A stretch of 64,000 nucleotides of DNA from Flavobacteriaceae bacterium (GTDB lineage: Bacteria > Bacteroidota > Bacteroidia > Flavobacteriales > Flavobacteriaceae). Of the stretch, positions 53,394-61,108 are shown piece by piece; the stretch's first letter is position 1; every line of letters begins with the position of its first letter. Made by a program: the position numbers and the translations under genes. The notes below the pieces were generated by a model. The model ran no database searches, was not told the DNA's origin, and was given only the letters and a program-made list of their open reading frames with translations. The DNA lies in contig JANSXF010000010.1 of assembly GCA_024743095.1 (NCBI GenBank), positions 1 through 64,000 of the forward strand. Reading direction: 5' to 3'.

Positions 53394-54542
53394 ATGCGTA
53401 AAACAAAAGTCATCTACATTCCATTTTTGATTTTGTTCTCAATTAAAGCCGGTGCACAAACATCGGCTTTGTCCCTGGCTGATAGTTTGTATGCTTTGGG
53501 GAACTATGCTTCAGCTATCAATGCATATGCAAAGATTGGGGACGAAAAATCAAATCTACAAATAGCGAGAGCTTACAATGCCATAGGCAATTTCGATAAG
53601 GCCATTTCGCAGTATACCGCTATTGTGAAAAAGGACCCGGGTTCGGAACTTGCACGATTTGAACTGGGCAAGCTGTTGTTGAAAACAAAGGATTTCGGTT
53701 CCGCGCTGAAGATGTTCAATGTTTTGACAACATCCAATAACCAAAACCCTGAGTATTTTTATTATTTGGGAAGAAACTATGAATCCTTGGATAAAGCTGA
53801 TAGAGCCAACAGGGCATTCAAGGCTGCCGTGGAAATGGACAGTACCCATTTACGGAGTTTATACGCATTGGGCAAATATTATGTAGGGCAAGAAATAAAG
53901 GATTCTGCCTTGGTCTATATTGATAAGGGGCTTCGTTTTTACGAGAAAGATGTGGCCATGATCAATTTAAAGGCATTGGCCTTTTTTAATAATGGACAGT
54001 TTCAATTAGCTATTCCCCATTTTGAACGGTTATTGGAATTGGGGGAGGAAAAGCCTTTTGTTTATGAAAAATTGGCCTTTTGTTATTTCCGAAACTGGGA
54101 ACCCGAAAAGGCATTGGAGACCTATCACAAATTAAGCGGTTTTCCAGATAAAGTTGCAGCAGCGTACATTGGTTTGGGAGATGTATTTTTTGAAGAACAG
54201 CAATTGGACAGTGCCCAATACTATATCGAAAGATCTATAGAGGAACGAATGTCCTCATTCCCTCAGGAATATGCAAGCCTTGGTCGAATCGCTAGATTGC
54301 AGGGACAGACCAAAAAATCCATGGATCACTATGTAAAGGCTTGGGAAGAGAACAAGGACAATTATTACAACTATTACCAAATCTGTATTTTGGCTGATGA
54401 ATACTACAAAGACCCTAAAACTCGATTAAATTATTATGAAAAGCTGCTCGAGATGTACCCTGATTTGGTTCCTTGGCTCAAGGAACGGGTACAAAACCGC
54501 ATTTCCGAAATAAAGGAGGAAATCCATTTTGCCAGCAACTGA
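53394..54542 (+). CDS. Secreted tetratricopeptide-repeat protein
   Basis: This 382-residue protein has a signal peptide (KVIYIPFLILFSIKAGAQ) followed by eight or more TPR-like repeats (for example NLQIARAYNAIGNFDKAISQYTAIVKKDPGS). It would be a periplasmic scaffold. I chose ATG 53394 over the TTG one codon before. It follows the M56 gene by 27 bases and may belong to the same operon as the BlaI/M56 pair. Confidence 0.85.
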   Translation: MRKTKVIYIPFLILFSIKAGAQTSALSLADSLYALGNYASAINAYAKIGDEKSNLQIARAYNAIGNFDKAISQYTAIVKKDPGSELARFELGKLLLKTKDFGSALKMFNVLTTSNNQNPEYFYYLGRNYESLDKADRANRAFKAAVEMDSTHLRSLYALGKYYVGQEIKDSALVYIDKGLRFYEKDVAMINLKALAFFNNGQFQLAIPHFERLLELGEEKPFVYEKLAFCYFRNWEPEKALETYHKLSGFPDKVAAAYIGLGDVFFEEQQLDSAQYYIERSIEERMSSFPQEYASLGRIARLQGQTKKSMDHYVKAWEENKDNYYNYYQICILADEYYKDPKTRLNYYEKLLEMYPDLVPWLKERVQNRISEIKEEIHFASN

Positions 54543-54586
54543 TTTCTTCAAAATGTCGTAATTTCAGCCAAATTCTAGGGGCTGTC

Positions 54587-55066
54587 ATGCAGAAGTTTGT
54601 TTTGTTAATCATTTTTATGGGGTTGTTCGTGTCCTGCGAACTGTTCGAGTCCAAGGAGGATAAGACCCGAAAATTGGTGAACGAGGAACTTATGGCCATC
54701 GATTGGAACGATGTGGACCAATATCCACTTTTCGATGATTGCGACGAAACGGCTCCCAAAGATGCGCAACAGGAGTGCTTCCAGAACGTAATCACCGAAT
54801 ATTTTTCCGAAGCTTTGGCCGGACTTAAGTTTCAGGTTCGCAACGATATGAACGACACGGTGTACATTGATTTTTTGATTGATGAGCACGGTTTTATTTC
54901 GGTGTTGAACGTGGAGGAAAAAACATCCGTACTAAACGAAATATCGGATTTCAATACCAAAATCTCCGAACGTTTGAACGACCTGACCACCGTAGCTCCT
55001 GCATTGAAAAGAGGAAATCCCGTAAGTCTACGTTTTAGGCTTCCGCTGGTATTAAACACCAACTAA
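54587..55066 (+). CDS. Small lipoprotein with a TonB-C-like module
   Basis: This 159-residue protein has a lipobox (LLIIFMGLFVSC, Cys19) and one copy of the module also found twice in the upstream M56 protein: YPLFDDCDETAPKDAQQECF, then ITEYFSEAL and the DEHGFISVLNVE stretch. I chose ATG 54587 because it begins the lipoprotein signal. The gene starts 44 bases after the TPR gene and ends one base before the ruvC start. Role unknown; an envelope-signal component is plausible. Confidence 0.75.
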   Translation: MQKFVLLIIFMGLFVSCELFESKEDKTRKLVNEELMAIDWNDVDQYPLFDDCDETAPKDAQQECFQNVITEYFSEALAGLKFQVRNDMNDTVYIDFLIDEHGFISVLNVEEKTSVLNEISDFNTKISERLNDLTTVAPALKRGNPVSLRFRLPLVLNTN

Positions 55067-55067
55067 T

Positions 55068-55619
55068 TTGGCTACAGAAAAAATTATATTGGGAATAGAT
55101 CCGGGAACCACGATTATGGGTTTCGGTATCATCAAAGTCATCAACAAACAGATGCACTTTGTACAGATGAACGAGTTGATGCTCAAAAAGTACGATGACC
55201 CCTATACCAAGCTCAAACTTATATTCGAACGCACGTTGGAGCTTATTGACACCTATTACCCCGATGAAATTGCCATTGAAGCCCCCTTTTACGGTAAAAA
55301 CGTACAGTCCATGCTCAAATTGGGGCGTGCCCAAGGAGTGGCAATGGCGGCAGGATTATCCAGGGAGATACCGATTACCGAGTACATGCCCAAAAAGATA
55401 AAAATGGCCATCACAGGAAATGGAAATGCCAGCAAGGAACAAGTGGCACGTATGCTTCAAAGTGTCTTAAAACTGAAAAGTTTGCCCAAAAACCTTGACA
55501 GTACCGATGGTCTTGCGGCTGCGGTTTGCCATTTCTACAACGAGGGCAGGGTAGAGGTCGGTAAGGGTTATACGGGTTGGGAAGCATTTATTAAACAAAA
55601 TCCGGACAAACTTCGTTAA
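55068..55619 (+). CDS. ruvC: Holliday junction resolvase RuvC
   Basis: This 183-residue endonuclease has the catalytic Asp11 (LGIDPGTT), Glu71 (IAIEAPF) and C-terminal SNDxxDA-like segment (LDSTDGLAAAVCH). It resolves Holliday junctions with RuvAB. The start is TTG one base after the lipoprotein stop; no ATG is near. hemW follows after 3 bases. Confidence 0.96.
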   Translation: MATEKIILGIDPGTTIMGFGIIKVINKQMHFVQMNELMLKKYDDPYTKLKLIFERTLELIDTYYPDEIAIEAPFYGKNVQSMLKLGRAQGVAMAAGLSREIPITEYMPKKIKMAITGNGNASKEQVARMLQSVLKLKSLPKNLDSTDGLAAAVCHFYNEGRVEVGKGYTGWEAFIKQNPDKLR

Positions 55620-55622
55620 GGT

Positions 55623-56753
55623 ATGGCCGGCGTCTATATCCATGTGCCATTTTGCAAGCAAGCTTGCCACTATTGTGATTTCCACTTTTCTACGCAATTG
55701 GGTAAAAGTGAAGTCATGGTCACTGCCATTGCCAAAGAATTGGTTTTGCGTAAATCAGAGGTAGATGATGTTATCGAGACCATTTATTTTGGTGGGGGAA
55801 CGCCATCGGTTTTATCCAATGATGAAATTGAACACTTGATTCAGACAGTTTACGACAATTACAAGATAATTGATGATCCAGAAATAACTTTGGAGGCCAA
55901 CCCGGATGACTTGTCCAGCGAGCGGATCAACCAACTATCTAAAAGTGACATAAACCGTCTCAGCGTCGGTATCCAATCTTTTTTTGATGAAGATTTGACA
56001 CTGATGAACCGCGCCCACAATGCAAGAGAAGCTGAAAAATGCATCAAAGAAGCCATCCAGTATTTTGATAACATTACCATCGATTTGATTTATGGCATCC
56101 CAGGCATGGGCAATGACCGTTGGAAGGCCAATGTCCAAAAGGCATTGGATTTTGGCCTGCCCCATATTTCCAGCTATGCACTAACGGTCGAACCCCGAAC
56201 CGCCCTAAAAACATTTATAGAAAAAGGTGTTGTTCCCGATGTGGACGATGAGCAGGCTCAAGAACAGTTTCATATTCTGGTGGATATGTTGGAAGCTGAA
56301 GGATTTGTCAATTATGAAATTTCCAACTTTGGCAAGCCTGATTATTTCTCCAGAAACAACACTGCCTATTGGTTGGGCAAAACTTATTTGGGCGTTGGGC
56401 CATCGGCTCATTCTTTTGATGGAACACATCGCAGCTGGAACATACGGAACAACCCGACCTACATCAAAAAAATCGAAGAGGACAAATTGCCCATGGAAAT
56501 TGAGACACTTTCCATGACAGATAGGTACAACGAATATGTAATGACGGGCCTACGGACCATTTGGGGCGTGGATTTGGCTAGAATAGAAAGTGAATTTGGA
56601 GAAAATTATCTGAGGTACATCAATCAACAATCGTCCAAATTTCTGGAACAGGAACTACTGCTAATCAAAGATGGAAAATTGCTAACGACCAAAAAAGGCA
56701 AGTTTTTGGCGGATGGAATTGCATCGGACCTTTTTATGCTTAACATAAAGTAG
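55623..56753 (+). CDS. hemW: Radical SAM heme chaperone HemW
   Basis: This 376-residue radical SAM protein has the 4Fe-4S cluster motif FCKQACHYCDF (Cys11, Cys15, Cys18) and typical HemW segments (TIYFGGGTPSVL, EANPDDL, RLSVGIQSF, DLIYGIPG). HemW inserts heme into respiratory proteins; older annotations call it oxygen-independent coproporphyrinogen oxidase, but the family lacks the extra Cys of that enzyme, as here. Confidence 0.93.
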   Translation: MAGVYIHVPFCKQACHYCDFHFSTQLGKSEVMVTAIAKELVLRKSEVDDVIETIYFGGGTPSVLSNDEIEHLIQTVYDNYKIIDDPEITLEANPDDLSSERINQLSKSDINRLSVGIQSFFDEDLTLMNRAHNAREAEKCIKEAIQYFDNITIDLIYGIPGMGNDRWKANVQKALDFGLPHISSYALTVEPRTALKTFIEKGVVPDVDDEQAQEQFHILVDMLEAEGFVNYEISNFGKPDYFSRNNTAYWLGKTYLGVGPSAHSFDGTHRSWNIRNNPTYIKKIEEDKLPMEIETLSMTDRYNEYVMTGLRTIWGVDLARIESEFGENYLRYINQQSSKFLEQELLLIKDGKLLTTKKGKFLADGIASDLFMLNIK

Positions 56754-56838
56754 TAAATTGTCGGTCCTGCATACGAGCAGGAAGAAATAAAGTAGAATTA
56801 ATTCCCGGAACATAAGGAAAGTTTAAAAGAAACCTAAT

Positions 56839-57591
56839 TTGATTGCCACCATAAAACACAATTCCCGAAACTATAAAATAGACCTGGCCAAACCGCTTGA
56901 TATCTCCATTCCTCTCAAAGGTGGCGACAAAAACGTAAATGCGTGGTATTTGGACCCGCCAAAAATCACACCGCACGAAGAGGATGGATTTGTGGGCAAG
57001 GTAACCGAGGGAGCATCCACCAATTTCAACGATATTTGGTTCAACCCTCATTCGCATGTAACACATACCGAATGTTTGGGACATATATCAGAAGAGTTCA
57101 ATTCCATCAATAAAAGGTTAAAGAAATTCTTCTTTTTGGCGGAAGTGATCACAGTGGCACCCGAACAATTGAACGGTGATTTTATTATCTCCGAAAAGCA
57201 ATTGAAATATGCCTTGGGAAACAAAAAACGACAAGCCGTAGTGATACGCACCCTGCCGAATTTAGGGGACAAAAAGTCCAAAAGATATTCAGATTCAAAT
57301 CCACCTTACCTCATGGAGAATGCAGCCAAGTATCTGGTGAAAAAAGGAGTGGAACACTTACTGGTCGACCTTCCATCGGTGGATAAGGAAAGGGATGGAG
57401 GGGAATTGTTGTCGCACAAAGCTTTTTGGAACATGGCTGGCAAGCCAAGGACGAAAGCGACCATTACGGAATTTATTTATGTTCCCAACCCTGTGGAGGA
57501 CGGCACCTATTTCTTAAACTTGCAAGTAGCGCCTTTTGAGAACGATGCAAGTCCTTGCAGGCCGGTACTTTTTAAAATTGAAGACAACTAA
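56839..57591 (+). CDS. Cyclase-family metal hydrolase (kynurenine formamidase-like)
   Basis: This 250-residue protein belongs to the putative cyclase family, with a metal-binding segment FNPHSHVTHTECLGHI (His residues near 73-84) and LVDLPSVDKERDGGELLSHKAFW near 178-200. Members hydrolyse formyl-amides or lactam-like compounds; here the substrate is unknown. The start is a TTG at 56839; no ATG occurs nearby. Begins a set of closely packed genes to 59329. Confidence 0.82.
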   Translation: MIATIKHNSRNYKIDLAKPLDISIPLKGGDKNVNAWYLDPPKITPHEEDGFVGKVTEGASTNFNDIWFNPHSHVTHTECLGHISEEFNSINKRLKKFFFLAEVITVAPEQLNGDFIISEKQLKYALGNKKRQAVVIRTLPNLGDKKSKRYSDSNPPYLMENAAKYLVKKGVEHLLVDLPSVDKERDGGELLSHKAFWNMAGKPRTKATITEFIYVPNPVEDGTYFLNLQVAPFENDASPCRPVLFKIEDN

Positions 57592-57942
57592 ATGAAGACG
57601 ACCCTAAAACTGGAAGAAGCCATGATGTTTGCTTTTGGCATTTATCTGTTCAGTCTATTGGACTATGCTTGGTGGTGGTTTATAGTGTTGATTTTGACCC
57701 CCGATATCGGTATGGTAGGCTACCTTTTCGGAGATAAGGCCGGCGCCTTTTGTTATAACCTGTTCCATCATAAGGGGGTTGCCATTATATTCTATTTAAC
57801 GGGCATCTACTTTTCCATACCTTTATGCCAATTGATAGGGATAATTCTGTTTTCGCACTCTGCGTTGGACCGAATTTTTGGCTACGGATTAAAATTTGAC
57901 AAGGGATTCAGGTTTACCCATTTGGGTGAAATAGGCAAGTAA
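57592..57942 (+). CDS. DUF4260 membrane protein
   Basis: This 116-residue protein matches DUF4260 with three hydrophobic helices and the segments YAWWWFIVLILTPDIGMVGY and ALDRIFGYGLKF. Function unknown. It starts directly after the stop of the cyclase gene, so the two are co-transcribed. Confidence 0.9.
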   Translation: MKTTLKLEEAMMFAFGIYLFSLLDYAWWWFIVLILTPDIGMVGYLFGDKAGAFCYNLFHHKGVAIIFYLTGIYFSIPLCQLIGIILFSHSALDRIFGYGLKFDKGFRFTHLGEIGK

Positions 57943-57943
57943 C

Positions 57944-58567
57944 ATGGGAGACATTGTAGATATAGTTTTAGGGTTGATTCTGGGTGCAATATTGATGTAT
58001 TGGGTCTATTCCCTATTTAGAAAAAAGAAGGACAGGGAAATTACGGAGGAGCAGTCCACCGTAATTCTCAATAAAATCCGAAGCGTTTGCAAATTGGTAT
58101 CAGTGGAAGGTGATTTTGCAGAGATATATCACTATGAGAATACCAAGGACAGCTTTATGAGCCTGTTCCGTAGTAAGAAGAAAGCATTGATAGTCATCAA
58201 GGCCAAAGCACACATCGGCTATGATCTGAACAAGCTCAACATGAAGGCCGAAAACCAGAACAAGAAGATAGTGCTGAGCCATTTTCCGGAACCGGAAGTA
58301 TTGTCCATTGAGCCCGACCTTCAGTTTTATGACATTAAAAATGGTATCTTCAACAGCTTTTCGCCCACAGATCTGACCAATCTCAACCAAGAGGCCAAGG
58401 AGCACATCAAACAAAAGATACCTGAGAGCGGACTAATGGAAACAGCAAGAATGGAAGCCTTGCAAGCCGTTTTGGTGGTGGAGAAAATAGTAGAGACCAT
58501 TGGGTGGACATTGGATTATTCCGCCCTTGAAATATCGAACAGGGAAAAACAATCTTTAGAAGAATAG
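57944..58567 (+). CDS. DUF4230 protein
   Basis: This 207-residue protein has one N-terminal membrane helix (residues 5-25) followed by a DUF4230 domain with KLVSVEGDFAEIYHY, KALIVIKAKAHIGYDL and the PEPEVLSIEPDLQFYDIKNGIF stretch. Function unknown. It begins one base after the DUF4260 gene stop. Confidence 0.85.
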   Translation: MGDIVDIVLGLILGAILMYWVYSLFRKKKDREITEEQSTVILNKIRSVCKLVSVEGDFAEIYHYENTKDSFMSLFRSKKKALIVIKAKAHIGYDLNKLNMKAENQNKKIVLSHFPEPEVLSIEPDLQFYDIKNGIFNSFSPTDLTNLNQEAKEHIKQKIPESGLMETARMEALQAVLVVEKIVETIGWTLDYSALEISNREKQSLEE

Positions 58568-58568
58568 T

Positions 58569-58973
58569 ATGAAAACAAAAATAATAACCTTGCTCTTGGT
58601 AGGCGTTTTGGCCTCCAGTTGTGAACAAACCAAAAGCGAAATGAAGACTAATTTTGACCACACTTTTACACATACCGTGTTCTTTTGGTTCAAGAATCCC
58701 GATAGCCAAGAGGCCAGGGATACCTTTGAAGCCTCGTTGACCAAGTTTTTGAACAGTTCCGAGTATGCCAAGACCAAATTCATAGGCAAACCACCAAGGG
58801 CGATCCGCGATGTGGTCGATGATTCGTTTACCTACTCCTTGATCCTATCGTTTGAATCCGCGGAAGACCAAGCAGCATATCAAGAGGAACCACCACACAT
58901 GGTGTTTATAGAAGAGTGTGAAGACCTGTGGGAAAAGGTCATTGTTTACGACTCCGAGGGAATACAACAATGA
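58569..58973 (+). CDS. Lipoprotein with Dabb (stress-responsive A/B barrel) domain
   Basis: This 134-residue protein has a lipobox (LLLVGVLASSC) and a Dabb ferredoxin-like domain (FTHTVFFWFKNPDSQEARDTFEASL, SYSLILSFESAEDQAAYQ). The Dabb family has no single known function. Its stop overlaps the start of the next gene by four bases. Confidence 0.85.
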   Translation: MKTKIITLLLVGVLASSCEQTKSEMKTNFDHTFTHTVFFWFKNPDSQEARDTFEASLTKFLNSSEYAKTKFIGKPPRAIRDVVDDSFTYSLILSFESAEDQAAYQEEPPHMVFIEECEDLWEKVIVYDSEGIQQ

Positions 58974-59329
58974 ATGTAGAGGAGCTTAGGGAACTTTGCC
59001 TGAGCAAAAAGGGAGTGGCAGAGGAATTGCCTTTTGATGCCCATACTTTGGTATTTAAGGTAATGGGGAAAATGTTTGCCCTGGTCCCTTTGGAACGGCT
59101 CCCGTCCCAATGTAATTTAAAGTGCGACCCCGAAAGAAGCGAGGAGCTCCGCGAGGAACACGATGGTGCCATTATACCGGGTTACCACATGAGTAAAAAG
59201 CATTGGAACACATTGTTTATGGAACAACTCCCACCTGAATTGATTAATGATTTAGTTGACCATTCCTATGATTTGGTCGTATCCGGATTAACCAAAAAGC
59301 TTCAACAAGAGCTCAACAATTTAGGTTGA
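58970..59329 (+). CDS. MmcQ/YjbR-family protein
   Basis: This 119-residue protein matches the MmcQ/YjbR (CyaY-like fold, DNA-binding-like) family: ELCLSKKGVAEELPFDAHTLVFKVMGKMFALV and GYHMSKKHWNTL. It may bind DNA, but the function is not known. I chose ATG 58970, which overlaps the stop of the Dabb gene. Confidence 0.88.
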   Translation: MNVEELRELCLSKKGVAEELPFDAHTLVFKVMGKMFALVPLERLPSQCNLKCDPERSEELREEHDGAIIPGYHMSKKHWNTLFMEQLPPELINDLVDHSYDLVVSGLTKKLQQELNNLG

Positions 59330-59335
59330 TAGTAC

Positions 59336-61108
59336 ATGGAAGATTTAAAGGGCTTTTATACCTCCCAACGAGAAAAACATCAGCAAGAACTTCAACAAGT
59401 TAAAAAACGATTGGGCCTATTGGCTACATTGCGACTATCTGTTTTTGTGGCTATGGCATTAGGTGTCTATTTTCTTTGGGGCAACTCGTTGTTATTTGTG
59501 TTGTTGCCTGTTGGCTTCATCCTGTTTTTGTATTTGGTCACTCGGTTCAGCAACGTAAAACGGCATAAGGGATACGTGCAACGCCTTATTGAGATCAATA
59601 CGACCGAACTGGATGTTTTGGCACGTAAGTTTCACCATTTACCAGATGGCAAGGCGTTTTTAGAACCGGACCACCCATATGCACAGGACCTTGATTTGTT
59701 CGGTAGGGGATCTTTTTATCAGTACGCCAACCGTACTGTCTTGGTGCAAGGGCGAGAAGTGTTTTCAGGCCTGTTGTTGGACGGATATCCAAAGGATATG
59801 GACCGAAAGCAAGCTGCAGTTCAAGAGCTGGCCCAGTTGCCCGAATGGCGTCAACATTTTTCGGCTCTTGCGGGAGAAACACAACCAAAGATTTCTCCAG
59901 ATGTGGTTTCCGATTGGATGAAAAACCACAAACCGTTTATGCCCAAGTGGGCGGCAATTGTACCTCTGATTTTTGTTGTGTTATCAATTTTATTTATCAC
60001 TTTGGTAGTTATGGGGCAGGTACCCGAAAGTTTGATACTATTTTGGTACTTTTTGGGTGTAGGTATCGTAGGCCGCTATGGAAAGAGTATCATCGCTTTC
60101 ACTACAAATGTATCAGAGGCTCAAGAAACCATCCAGCAGCACCAACGGTTGATTTCTGAACTTGAAAAGCAGACTTTTTCTTCGGAATTGTTGCAAGAAC
60201 TTCAGAAGAAGTTGGAGGTGAAAGGGGAGAAGATATCAAAAATATTTAAGCGTTTCTCCCAGAGTACGACGATGTTGGAACAGCAGTTCAATCTGATTGT
60301 TTTATTTTTTGCCCAGGGACTGGGTCTTTACAGCTTATATTATGCTTATAAGGTCGAATCTTGGGTCAAAAAATATGGGGATGAGGTCGAAGATTGGTTT
60401 TCTGCCATTGCGCAGTTTGATGCATACATCAGCTTGGGTACATATGCCTTTAATCATCCCGATCATACCTATCCAACATTGGTGCAGAATGATGCTGTAC
60501 TAAGTGTCAAGGAAGTGGGGCATCCTCTTGTGGATCCTCAAAAAAATATTCTGAACGATTTTGAAATAGGAAAAGGCCGCTTCTGTATTGTTACCGGGGC
60601 CAATATGGCCGGGAAAAGTACATTTTTACGTGCTATTGGCCTGCAGATAGTTATGGCGAACATGGGCCTGCCAGTAAAGGGGAAAGAGGTACATTATAAT
60701 CCTGTACGTTTGTTGACCAGTATGCGTTCTTCGGATTCCTTGACGGACGAAACCTCTTATTTTTATGCCGAGCTCAAACGCTTAAAATATATCGTGGATG
60801 AGTTGGAAAAGGACGACTGCTTTGTAATCCTGGATGAAATATTAAAAGGCACCAACAGCGTGGACAAGGCCGAAGGCTCCAAAAAGTTTGTGGAACGATT
60901 GGTGAAGAACGGCTCTACAGGAATGGTGGCCACGCACGATTTGAGCTTGTGCACCCTTGCCGATGAGCTTCCAGAGGTTGAAAATCGTTATTTTGATGCA
61001 CAAATTGTGGATGGTGAACTCTTTTTTGATTATAAGTTTAAAGAGGGTGTCTGCCAAAATATGAATGCGTCCTTCCTGTTGAGGAAGATGGATATCATCA
61101 AGGATTAA
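59336..61108 (+). CDS. Membrane-anchored MutS-like ATPase
   Basis: This 590-residue protein lacks the mismatch-recognition domain of MutS. It has two N-terminal membrane helices (about 30-66) and another pair near 205-245, a helical core, and a C-terminal MutS ATPase domain with Walker A GANMAGKST (near 420) and Walker B CFVILDEILKGTNS. Such MutS-related proteins are common in Bacteroidetes and their role is unclear; mismatch repair is unlikely. Its last 4 bases overlap the convergent tamL gene. Confidence 0.85.
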   Translation: MEDLKGFYTSQREKHQQELQQVKKRLGLLATLRLSVFVAMALGVYFLWGNSLLFVLLPVGFILFLYLVTRFSNVKRHKGYVQRLIEINTTELDVLARKFHHLPDGKAFLEPDHPYAQDLDLFGRGSFYQYANRTVLVQGREVFSGLLLDGYPKDMDRKQAAVQELAQLPEWRQHFSALAGETQPKISPDVVSDWMKNHKPFMPKWAAIVPLIFVVLSILFITLVVMGQVPESLILFWYFLGVGIVGRYGKSIIAFTTNVSEAQETIQQHQRLISELEKQTFSSELLQELQKKLEVKGEKISKIFKRFSQSTTMLEQQFNLIVLFFAQGLGLYSLYYAYKVESWVKKYGDEVEDWFSAIAQFDAYISLGTYAFNHPDHTYPTLVQNDAVLSVKEVGHPLVDPQKNILNDFEIGKGRFCIVTGANMAGKSTFLRAIGLQIVMANMGLPVKGKEVHYNPVRLLTSMRSSDSLTDETSYFYAELKRLKYIVDELEKDDCFVILDEILKGTNSVDKAEGSKKFVERLVKNGSTGMVATHDLSLCTLADELPEVENRYFDAQIVDGELFFDYKFKEGVCQNMNASFLLRKMDIIKD

